From an uncultured Acetobacteraceae bacterium (GTDB taxonomy: Bacteria > Pseudomonadota > Alphaproteobacteria > Acetobacterales > Acetobacteraceae): a stretch of 64,000 nucleotides of DNA. Below, piece by piece: positions 30,043 to 38,160 of this stretch (positions are counted from its first letter, which is position 1; the number at the start of each line of letters is the position of its first letter). The stretch spans positions 1 through 64,000 of the forward strand of contig CALMVI010000040.1 of NCBI GenBank assembly GCA_937873095.1, read 5' to 3'. The notes beneath the pieces are model-generated. The model searched no databases. It worked only from the letters and a program-made list of their open reading frames with translations, and was not told the origin of the DNA. The position numbers and the translations under genes were made by a program.

Positions 30043-30363
30043 CTAGCCTTGCCTGGCGGGCGTTTTGACGATCAGGCCGTCCAGCTCGGCGGTGACGTCG
30101 ATCTGGCATGACAGCCGCGACGTCGTTTCCAGGTCGCTCACCAGGTCGAGCATGTCGTTCTCCGCCGATGTCGGCGCGGGCAGGCGGTCCGCCCAGGCGG
30201 GGTCGACGAACACGTGGCACGTGCCGCAGGCGCACGAGCCGCCGCAATCGGCGTCGATCCCTGGGACGCCGTTCGTCACCGCCGCCCGCATCACGGTCAT
30301 GCCGATTGCGGCGTCCACGCTGCGCGACTGTCCGTCATGCGAGACATAGGTGATCCTGGGCAT
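30043..30363 (-). CDS. [2Fe-2S] ferredoxin (adrenodoxin type)
   Basis: IDADCGGSCACGTCHVFVDPAWADRL...RLSCQI cysteine pattern. Confidence 0.94.
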   Translation of the reverse strand: MPRITYVSHDGQSRSVDAAIGMTVMRAAVTNGVPGIDADCGGSCACGTCHVFVDPAWADRLPAPTSAENDMLDLVSDLETTSRLSCQIDVTAELDGLIVKTPARQG

Positions 30364-30445
30364 CGGGCACTCCACAAAACAGCACGCGCCTGCGCGACGA
30401 GGGCAGCCAAAGGCCTCTGCGTGCAACACCCCGGACTGTCAACCG

Positions 30446-30549
30446 GACGGGTGCACGCGGTCCCGCATCGGGACGGGCGCACGCGGTCCCGCATCGGGAC
30501 GGGTGTACGCGGTCCCGCATCGGGACGGGCGCACGCGGTCCCGCATTGG
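30446..30549. repeat. 26-bp tandem repeat, 4 units, operator-like
   Basis: gacggg starts at 30446, 30472, 30498, 30524; contains palindrome GTCCCGCATCGGGAC at 30460, 30486 and 30512. Confidence 0.88.
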
Positions 30550-30602
30550 TCTCCGCCACTTGGGCTGCTAAGCCCCGGTCAGCATAGCTGGACGACATTT
30601 CG

Positions 30603-31331
30603 ATGCGCGACACCGCCGGCCCGTCCGACACCGAGCAGCACACGCCGCCTGGCATCGACAGCAGAGCGTTCCGCAACGCTCTCGGCAGCTTCGTCACCGG
30701 CGTCACCATCATCACCACGCTCGACGAGCAGGGCCGGCCGGCCGGCCTCACCGCAAACAGCTTCAACTCCGTCTCGCTCGACCCGCCTATGGTGCTGTGG
30801 AGCCTGGCGCTGGACAGCACCTGCCTGTCCGCCTTCCGCCAGGCCGGCTGGTGGGCGGTCCACGTGCTGGCCACCGGACAGGAGCAGCTCTCCAACCAGT
30901 TCGCCCGACGCGACGCCGACAAGTTCCAGGGCGTGCCGACCATGCCCGGCCCAGGCGGCATCCCGCTGCTGGACGGCTCGGCCGCCCGTTTCGTCTGCCG
31001 CGCCGCTTTTGAGTACGAGGGCGGCGACCACGCCATCTTCCTGGGCGAGGTGCACAGCTTCGAGCAGAGCGGCCAGGCGCCCCTCGTCTACCACCAGGGC
31101 CGCTACGCCTCCGTCACCGCCCAGCCCGGCCAGCAAGCCGGTGGTGGGCCAATCTCCGGACTGGCGGGGCTTGAACGGTATGGCCTGGTCGCCGCCGCAG
31201 CCGCAGGCGGCAAGGCGCTGACCGCCACCGGACGTGAACTGACCGAAGAACTGGTCGCCCTGGCCGGCCAACGCTCGATGCCCGACCACGACATCTCCAC
31301 CCTGCGCAGGCTGCTGGGGCTACTGGGTTAG
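30603..31331 (+). CDS. Flavin reductase family protein
   Basis: FRNALGSFVTGVTIITTLDEQGRPAGLTANSFNSVSLDPPMVLWSL. Confidence 0.93.
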   Translation: MRDTAGPSDTEQHTPPGIDSRAFRNALGSFVTGVTIITTLDEQGRPAGLTANSFNSVSLDPPMVLWSLALDSTCLSAFRQAGWWAVHVLATGQEQLSNQFARRDADKFQGVPTMPGPGGIPLLDGSAARFVCRAAFEYEGGDHAIFLGEVHSFEQSGQAPLVYHQGRYASVTAQPGQQAGGGPISGLAGLERYGLVAAAAAGGKALTATGRELTEELVALAGQRSMPDHDISTLRRLLGLLG

Positions 31332-32824
31332 GCGACGAGGCGCAGGCGTCCGCGCCGCGCGGCCGCCTGCGGCAGGTCCAGCGGCAGAAGTGGTGCGGCG
31401 GCGGGCGGGGCAGCCGGCGCCTGGGCAAGCTCCGGCACGGGCAGCACGCGCCCGAGATACTCGGCGGCCAGCGCGCGGAACACGTAGTCCAGCACCGAGG
31501 TCGCGCGTTCGACCTCCGGGTCGCCCTCGACCGTGCCGGCAGGCCCGAACCGCGTCAGGGTGAACGCTTCGACGAACGCGTCCAGCGTCACCCCGTGCTG
31601 CAGGCCGAGGCTGACGGCCTGCGCGAAGCAATCGGCCAGGCACCGCACCGCCGCGCTCTCGCGCGGCAGCGCCAGGCTGATCTCGCCAAGCCGCCCGTCG
31701 GCATACTCCGCCGTGCGCAGGAACACCCGGTGACCGCCGACCGATACCTTTCGCGTCAGCCCGCCATGGCGGGCAGGCAGGCCTTCGTAGCCGCCACGCT
31801 GCCCCCCGTCCGCCGGCAATGCCTGGGCCGGGTCTGGCGAGGGCAGGCCCGCCGGCACCGGCGGCATCACCGGCAGGTAGGCGGCCACCGCCCGGTGCAT
31901 CGCCTCGTGCGACAGCAACCCGGCCACGGGCAGCGGCACGTCGCCCGCCAGCACGGCGGCCAGTGCCGCTTCGGGCGACATCGCGGCCGCCGCCAGCCGG
32001 TCCAGCGCCGCGCGGGTCAGATGCTGGTCGCGTACCGGCGAGAAGGCGGGCGCGATCCCGCCGGTTTCCACGCCGAGCAGCGCGTCGGCCGGCCCCGCCG
32101 CGAACACGCCCGCCGCCGGAACTGGCCCAGGCGTCCCGGCAACCCTCGCCCGTGCGGCCGCGGCCGCTTCTGCCAGCCCTGGCAGCACGCAACGGGCGGG
32201 CGGTGCCGGCCAGGCTGCGCCCGTCGCCAGCAGGTCGCGCTGGTCGCCCTCCAGACCGTGTTCCACCGCGCCGCGCAGCACGGCGGCCAGGCATCCTGCC
32301 ACCTCGCGCGCCGCTCGGCTGTCATAGGCGAGCCCGGCGCAGGCCAGCAGGTCATCAAGGCCCGTCAGCCCGATCTCGTAGCGTTCCGCACCAGGGGCCA
32401 GCAGCCGGCAGGCCTGTGTTGCCAGGCCTGCCGCGCGCGCGAAATCCAGGGCAGCATAACCCGCGCCGGGCTGGTAGAAGCCCGCCACGTTCAGCCTGAA
32501 GCCGGGAACGCCGCCCGCATCGCCCATGCGCCAGACCCACTCGTTCGGCGCCGCCTGGCGGCGCTGCAGCAAGGTCAGCAGGCAAGCAGCGATCGCGTCG
32601 CTCTGCCCAGCCTGTCGGGCTCGCGACGCTATGGCGCCGAGCCACGTGGCCGAGGCGGACGCGACGTTGACGGCGTCCGCTCCGGGCACGAGCTGCGCCA
32701 GCGCGTCGGCCGCGCGGTCGTCCCAGGCGGCCGGCATTCGCACCAGCCGGGCCCGCTGGTCGGCATCGGCCCTGGCCGACACCTGCCGCATCCTGACGCC
32801 CTGCCACAGCCGCAATGCTCTCAT
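31328..32824 (-). CDS. Degenerate class II (B12-dependent) ribonucleotide reductase-like protein
   Basis: C-terminal LTRKVSVGGHRVFLRTAEYADGRLGEISLAL...TLDAFVEAFTLTRFGPAGTVEGDPEVERATSVLDYVFRALAAEYLGR matches NrdJ C-terminal region; no obvious active-site NPCxE motif. Confidence 0.75.
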   Translation of the reverse strand: MRALRLWQGVRMRQVSARADADQRARLVRMPAAWDDRAADALAQLVPGADAVNVASASATWLGAIASRARQAGQSDAIAACLLTLLQRRQAAPNEWVWRMGDAGGVPGFRLNVAGFYQPGAGYAALDFARAAGLATQACRLLAPGAERYEIGLTGLDDLLACAGLAYDSRAAREVAGCLAAVLRGAVEHGLEGDQRDLLATGAAWPAPPARCVLPGLAEAAAAARARVAGTPGPVPAAGVFAAGPADALLGVETGGIAPAFSPVRDQHLTRAALDRLAAAAMSPEAALAAVLAGDVPLPVAGLLSHEAMHRAVAAYLPVMPPVPAGLPSPDPAQALPADGGQRGGYEGLPARHGGLTRKVSVGGHRVFLRTAEYADGRLGEISLALPRESAAVRCLADCFAQAVSLGLQHGVTLDAFVEAFTLTRFGPAGTVEGDPEVERATSVLDYVFRALAAEYLGRVLPVPELAQAPAAPPAAAPLLPLDLPQAAARRGRLRLVA

Positions 32825-32980
32825 GGCGAGCACGTAAGCATGGAACGCGCGACTCGAAAACCTAGATGCGGCGGATAAAACGCAGGTTGACCACACTATC
32901 TTGTGGACAACGCCGTCGGACACCCGTTTGCGCTAATGTCTGAGTCCAAAGTCTGCTTCGGGTGGGAACCGCTTCGAGCT

Positions 32981-33196
32981 CTACACGGAGCGAGTAGCCG
33001 TGCTCGTGTCTGAGCCGTCGCCCATGAACACGGCGTCGGCCGCGTAGTCGGCGACGTAAGTCCATACGGTGCTGCGTACCATCGGTGAGGACGGCAGCCG
33101 TTCAATCGAGCCCTAACGCCGTCAGGCACCGGCGACGCTCGGCCGATCGGGCGCATCGAACGCGCCGGCGGGCGAGTGGATGCTGAGCTTCGGCAT
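32981..33196 (-). pseudogene. Tautomerase-family pseudogene
   Basis: MPKLSIHSPAGAFDAPDRPSVAGA / LTALGLD / ERLPSSPMVRSTVWTYVADYAADAVFMGDG in successive frames, with in-frame stops. Confidence 0.55.
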
Positions 33197-33253
33197 GGCG
33201 CGTCGCCTCCGGTATGAGCGCAAGTGCCGCTCTGCGGCACCCGCCAATAGACG

Positions 33254-34009
33254 TCAGATCGTCTGGCCGCCCGACACCTCGATGCGCTGGCCGTTCACCC
33301 ATCGGTTGTCGGGGCCGAGCAGGCTTGCGACCATCGGGCCGATATCGTCGGGCAGGCCGACGCGGCCGAGTGCGGTCATGCCGGCGAAGGTGGTGTTGTA
33401 GTCGGGGATGTCGCGCACCGCGCCGCCCAGGAAGTCGGTCTCGATCGCGCCGGGTGCGACGGTGTTTGCGGTGATGCCGCGCGCGCCCAACTCCTTTGCC
33501 ATGTAGACGGTCAGGATTTCCACCGCGCCCTTGGCGGCCGAGTAGGCCGAGAAGCCGGGGAACGACACGCGGGTCAGGCCCGACGAGAGATTGATGATGC
33601 GCCCGCCATCGGCCAGCATCGGCAACAGCGCCTGGGTCAGGAAGAACACGCCCTTGACGTGGACGGCGAACAGCTTGTCGAACTGGTCCTCCGTCGTGGC
33701 GGCGAAATCCACCATTTCGCCATGGCCGGCATTGTTGACCAGGTGATCGATCGTGTCGCGGTTGAAGGTGTCGGTCAGCGCGCGGCGCAGGGTGTCGGCG
33801 AAGGCGGGGAAGGTCGACACGGTGCCGGTGTCGAGCTGCAACGCCGCTGCCTTGCGGCCCAGCGCCTCGATCTCGGCCACGACGGCATCAGCATCATCCT
33901 TGCCGCTACGATAGGTGAGGATCACGTCGCCGCCACGGCGGGCGATGCTGATCGCGGTGTTGCGGCCGAGGCCACGGCTGCCGCCGGTCACTAGGGAAAG
34001 GGTGGTCAT
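33254..34009 (-). CDS. SDR family oxidoreductase
   Basis: LVTGGSRGLGRNTA, NNAGHGEMV, YSAAKGAVEILT. Confidence 0.95.
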   Translation of the reverse strand: MTTLSLVTGGSRGLGRNTAISIARRGGDVILTYRSGKDDADAVVAEIEALGRKAAALQLDTGTVSTFPAFADTLRRALTDTFNRDTIDHLVNNAGHGEMVDFAATTEDQFDKLFAVHVKGVFFLTQALLPMLADGGRIINLSSGLTRVSFPGFSAYSAAKGAVEILTVYMAKELGARGITANTVAPGAIETDFLGGAVRDIPDYNTTFAGMTALGRVGLPDDIGPMVASLLGPDNRWVNGQRIEVSGGQTI

Positions 34010-34139
34010 GGAAGCACTCCGGTTGCTGTTGCCGATCCTATGCATCGAACTGCACCGCCGAAGTTACGCGATCAGCCGCGAGACTTGCCTGATTGTCCAA
34101 TTTCGTTGTTGGATCGTCGCGTCTCCTTATCTGGAGCGC

Positions 34140-35030
34140 ATGACCGATCAGCTTCTCGACTGTGCCGGGCGCTACGCCGATGCCCACGCCGACCGGACGG
34201 GGGTCGCGACGACCCCGATCGATGGATTGGTGATCCTGCGCGAGACAGCGCCGAGCATGCTGCAATACGCAGTGTCGAAGCCGCTGGTGGCGCTGGTGCT
34301 GCAAGGCCGCAAACGCGTGACGATGGGCAACCAGACCTTCGACTTCGGCGCGGGCGAATCCTTGCTCATCACCACGGACGTGCCGACCGTCAGTCAGATC
34401 ACGAAAGCCAGCCGCGTCTTGCCTCATTACTCCCTCGTTCTCGGACTCGATCCGATCACCATTGCCGGGCTAGTGGGCGAGATCGGCCTGGTTCCGTTTG
34501 AGGCGGACCGTCCGGTCAGGGTCGATCCGACCGAGGCGGAGGTCGCCGACGCGGCTTTTCGCCTGCTCCGATTGCTCGACCGCCCCCGCGCGCTGGCAGT
34601 TCTGGGACCTCAGCTCAGCCGCGAGCTGCATTATTGGCTGCTCAGCGGGCGGCATGGCGGCGCGATCCGAACTTTGGGCGTCACCGGCAGCCACGCCCAG
34701 CGGGTGGCACGGGCCGTCACCATGCTTCGCGCGCGCTATGCCGAGCCGGTGAAGGTTGAAACATTGGCCGAGGCGGCCGGCATGAGCCTGTCGGCTTTCC
34801 ACGTCCATTTCCGCAGCATCACCTCGCTGTCGCCTTTGCAGTTCCAGAAGCAGCTCCGCCTCATCGAGGCCCGGCGCCGAATGCTGGCGCTGGGCGAGGC
34901 GATCAGCGACGCCGCCTACGGCGTGGGATACGAAAGCGTGCCGCAGTTCACGCGTGAGTACGGCCGCATGTTCGGGCTGCCCCCCGCCCGCGACGTTCGA
35001 CAGGCCCGGACGCAAGTGAACGCCGCCTAG
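34140..35030 (+). CDS. AraC family transcriptional regulator
   Basis: N-terminal AraC_N-type domain and C-terminal ETLAEAAGMSLSAFHVHFRSITSLSPLQFQKQLRLIEARRRML HTH. Confidence 0.94.
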   Translation: MTDQLLDCAGRYADAHADRTGVATTPIDGLVILRETAPSMLQYAVSKPLVALVLQGRKRVTMGNQTFDFGAGESLLITTDVPTVSQITKASRVLPHYSLVLGLDPITIAGLVGEIGLVPFEADRPVRVDPTEAEVADAAFRLLRLLDRPRALAVLGPQLSRELHYWLLSGRHGGAIRTLGVTGSHAQRVARAVTMLRARYAEPVKVETLAEAAGMSLSAFHVHFRSITSLSPLQFQKQLRLIEARRRMLALGEAISDAAYGVGYESVPQFTREYGRMFGLPPARDVRQARTQVNAA

Positions 35031-35221
35031 ACGACCCAGAGCTTCCCGAACCTCTGCTTTGGTGGTTTCGGCAAGGCATCCGCGTTCCTGATCAGCCATC
35101 CTTTTCAGCAAAACTTGGACGATGCCGGTAGGATGGCGAGAGCCTGCTGAAGTAGTAGGCCGACATTCGAATTGAGACACGCCGGTTTGCAGCCCCGGCT
35201 ACCCGGCCGTATAACTCCCGC

Positions 35222-35578
35222 ATGACCATAGGCACGCGTCTGTTCACCCTGCTGCGGGGGTCGCCTGTCGGCAGCGACGCCGACGGCAACCGCTACTACC
35301 AGGACCGCAGGCTGCCGCCGCCGGGGCAGCGCCGCCGCCGCTGGGTCATGTATGGCGGCGTCAAGGAGGCCAGCGCGATACCGGCCGAGTGGCATTCCTG
35401 GCTGCACTACACCACCGACGCGCCGCTCACCGGCGCCCCTCGCCGGGCCTGGCAGAAGCCGCATCTGCCCAACATGACCGGCACGGCGCTCAACTACCTG
35501 CCGCCCGGACATGACTACAAGGGCGGCCATCGCGCGGCGGCCACCGGCGACTACGAATCCTGGACCCCGGAGTCCTGA
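35222..35578 (+). CDS. NDUFA12 family NADH:ubiquinone oxidoreductase-associated protein
   Basis: VGSDADGNRYYQDRR...RRRWVMYGGVKEASAIPAEWHSWLHYTTDAPL. Confidence 0.95.
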   Translation: MTIGTRLFTLLRGSPVGSDADGNRYYQDRRLPPPGQRRRRWVMYGGVKEASAIPAEWHSWLHYTTDAPLTGAPRRAWQKPHLPNMTGTALNYLPPGHDYKGGHRAAATGDYESWTPES

Positions 35579-36091
35579 GTGCCCCGGCATAGTGCGGCCG
35601 AAATCGCGACCGGCGCCGTTGTCCTGCTGGTGGCCGGCGGCTTCCTGGTCTACGCCCTGGCCAATACCGGCCAGAGCCTGACCCATGGCGGCTACGAGCT
35701 GCATGCCAGCTTCGACCATGTCGACGGCCTGGCCCCGGGCGGGGACGTGCGCATCGCCGGCGTCAAGATCGGCAGCATCATGTCGATCCGCCTGAACCCG
35801 AAGACCTACCAGGCGGAGGTCGCCTTCAGCGTCCAGCCCGACGTGTCGCTGACCATCGACAGCAGCGCCACCGTCGCCAGCGACGGCCTGCTCGGCGGCA
35901 AGTACCTTTCGCTGGCCACCGGCGGCGAGGACGCGACGCTGAAGCCGGGCGGCACGATCACCATCACCCAGGGATCGTTGAACCTGGAGGCGCTGATCGG
36001 CAAATACATCTTCGGCGGCACCGGCAAGGACGGCGGCGCCCCGGCCGGCAAGACGGCAGCGGCCGGTCAGGCCCAGACCGCCCCGAAATGA
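35579..36091 (+). CDS. mlaD: Outer membrane lipid asymmetry maintenance protein MlaD
   Basis: YELHASFDHVDGLAPGGDVRIAGVKIGSIMSIRLNPKTYQAEVAFSV; GLLGGKYLSLATGGE; GTG start. Confidence 0.93.
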   Translation: MPRHSAAEIATGAVVLLVAGGFLVYALANTGQSLTHGGYELHASFDHVDGLAPGGDVRIAGVKIGSIMSIRLNPKTYQAEVAFSVQPDVSLTIDSSATVASDGLLGGKYLSLATGGEDATLKPGGTITITQGSLNLEALIGKYIFGGTGKDGGAPAGKTAAAGQAQTAPK

Positions 36092-36285
36092 TCTGGCCGC
36101 AGCCGGACGGTGACCCGGTCTCGTGCCGCGAAAAGATCGAGATCCTCGACGAGAACTTCGACGAGCTGCGCCACGTCATGCAGGACGCCTTCGAGGACGC
36201 GCTGCTGATGGGCGTCGACGAGGCCGCCATGCGCGCCCTGATCGGGCAGCTCGTGGCCGGGCTGAAGGCGCCGAGAAACCGATGA
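36088..36285 (+). CDS. Small hypothetical helical protein
   Basis: MIWPQPDGDPVSCREKIEILDENFDELRHVMQDAFEDALLMGVDEAAMRALIGQLVAGLKAPRNR; overlaps neighbours by 4 nt. Confidence 0.7.
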   Translation: MIWPQPDGDPVSCREKIEILDENFDELRHVMQDAFEDALLMGVDEAAMRALIGQLVAGLKAPRNR

Positions 36286-36665
36286 CCCGCACGACGCTGG
36301 CCGTGCTGGCGGTCCTGGCGGGGCCTGCTTGGGCGGAACCGGTGACGCCGCCCACCATCTCGCCCCCCGACACCTGGCAGCCGCGCCAGACCGGCACCGT
36401 GCGGGTGCTCAACAAGATCGACTCCACGCTGCAATCATTGACGCTGCACACCGGACAGACCGTGCACCTGCAATCGCTCTCCATCACCCTGGTCGCCTGT
36501 GCGGTCCGGCCGCCAGACCTGCCGGCCGACGCCGCAGCACACCTCACTGTCGCCGACAGCCGGCCGGAGGCGCCCGGCTTCGACGGCTGGATCCTGCAGA
36601 ACGAACCGGCGGCCAACATGCTCGAGCACCCCGTGTACGACATCCAGCTCGCCTCCTGCGGCTGA
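36282..36665 (+). CDS. DUF2155 domain-containing protein
   Basis: VRVLNKIDSTLQSLTLHTGQTVHLQSLSITLVACAVRPP...FDGWILQNEPAANMLEHPVYDIQL. Confidence 0.92.
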   Translation: MTRTTLAVLAVLAGPAWAEPVTPPTISPPDTWQPRQTGTVRVLNKIDSTLQSLTLHTGQTVHLQSLSITLVACAVRPPDLPADAAAHLTVADSRPEAPGFDGWILQNEPAANMLEHPVYDIQLASCG

Positions 36666-36794
36666 CCGCGTCCGCGGTTCGCAACGGTAGCGTTTCAAAC
36701 CGAAGCTGGATGTTTCGTTTTCGTGCTCAACTCTTAACGAAGCAGCAAGTCCGCCACGGCAAACTCCGCCCACTCACACAGGGGTGGAACGAGA

Positions 36795-38060
36795 ATGGCC
36801 AACACACTTCCGGCAGACCTGGTCGCATTCAACGGACAGGGGCAGGCGACAAACTGGTCCGATCCGGCGAACTGGGTCGGCGGCACGGTCCCGACGGACG
36901 TCTCCAGCGTGGCGTTGATCCCTGTTTCGGCAACGTTGAACGCCAGCTTCACCACCGGTTCGGTCATGCTCCTCGGCAACGAGACGGTCACCGTCAACGG
37001 CACGTTGACCACGCTGTCGCCCGGCTTCTGCACCAGCTTCATGGTGTGCAACGGCGCTGTTGCCACGTTCTCGCCCACCTCCACGCTCAACGATGCGGGC
37101 GGCCTGATCGTGGGCAACATCAATGCCGGCGTGATGACGGCGCAAGGGTCCGGATCGCAGCACGCCATGCTCGCCTCGCAAAACGGCCGCATCGGCGTGC
37201 ATGCCGGCAGCAGCGGCACGGTCACCATCGACAACGCCGAGTGGACCGATCGTGGCGAGATGTTCGTGGGCCTGGCCGGCCAGGGCAGCCTGACTGTCAC
37301 CGACGGCAGTCAGATCACCGTCGGCGTCGGCCTCTACATCGGCTCGCAGGTCGGCAGCGCCGGGCACCTTGCCCTGTCGGACAACGCGCAGATCACCGTC
37401 GCCGACAACGCCAGGGTCGGCGGTGGGTCCGACGGCGACGCCGACGGGACGGGCACGATGTCGGTCGCGTCCGGCAGCACGTTCTCGGTGTCCGAGGCGC
37501 TTTGGGTCACCCAGACCGGCGCCGTTACCCTGTCGGGCGGCACGATAAACGTCACCAACTCCAACATGGGGCTTGAGGTCGCGTCCGGCGCCAGGGTGTC
37601 GGGTTCAGGCACCGTCAACGTCACCGTTCCCGCTGGCCAGTCCGTCAGCATCATCGATAACGGCACCATAGAGGCCAGCGGCGGCACCCTGGCTCTGAAC
37701 GGTTGGGTGACCGGCAACGGCGCGCTGAAGATCGACGGCGGCGCCACGCTTGCGTTGAACTCTGCCCATGTCGGCCTGCCAACCATCGGCTTTGTCGGAG
37801 CCGACGCTTCCCTGGTCCTGGCGCACGGTCTGAGCGAGCACGCGCCCATCACCGGCTTCGCTGCCGGAGACAGCATCGTCGAGTCCGGTGTCGACCACAT
37901 GAGCTTCAACGCCAGCACCGACGTGATGACGCTCAGTTCCGGCGCGACGCCGGTCGACACGCTGCAGTTTGCCGGAACCTACGCCAGCAACGCCTTCACC
38001 CTGACCCAGACCAGCGCGGGCGCAATGATCACGCTCGGCACAGCCCATACCGGGCACTGA
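36795..38060 (+). CDS. Extracellular beta-solenoid/autotransporter-strand-like protein, paralog A
   Basis: ATNWSDPANWVGGTVPTD start, Gly/Thr/Ser-rich beta repeats, shared C-terminal module with 38161-39462. Confidence 0.75.
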   Translation: MANTLPADLVAFNGQGQATNWSDPANWVGGTVPTDVSSVALIPVSATLNASFTTGSVMLLGNETVTVNGTLTTLSPGFCTSFMVCNGAVATFSPTSTLNDAGGLIVGNINAGVMTAQGSGSQHAMLASQNGRIGVHAGSSGTVTIDNAEWTDRGEMFVGLAGQGSLTVTDGSQITVGVGLYIGSQVGSAGHLALSDNAQITVADNARVGGGSDGDADGTGTMSVASGSTFSVSEALWVTQTGAVTLSGGTINVTNSNMGLEVASGARVSGSGTVNVTVPAGQSVSIIDNGTIEASGGTLALNGWVTGNGALKIDGGATLALNSAHVGLPTIGFVGADASLVLAHGLSEHAPITGFAAGDSIVESGVDHMSFNASTDVMTLSSGATPVDTLQFAGTYASNAFTLTQTSAGAMITLGTAHTGH

Positions 38061-38160
38061 CCGGCTCGCGGCCGGCAGCGAACCAGACATGCAGTAAAGC
38101 CAAGCGCTGTTCGAGAAGAGATTTTTAGTTCGTTAATCTTAGCACAGAGGACGATTAATC

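Noticed and set aside
30446-30549. CRISPR array
   Set aside because: Units are contiguous 26-bp repeats without unique spacers, and no cas genes are present
30335-31036. 233-aa minus ORF across the 26-bp array
   Set aside because: Repeat-driven open frame antisense to the flavin reductase; no homology signal
32862-33302. Possible transposase remnant (VWTYV resembling IS66-type text)
   Set aside because: The surrounding residues fit a tautomerase N-terminus better, and no further transposase motifs follow
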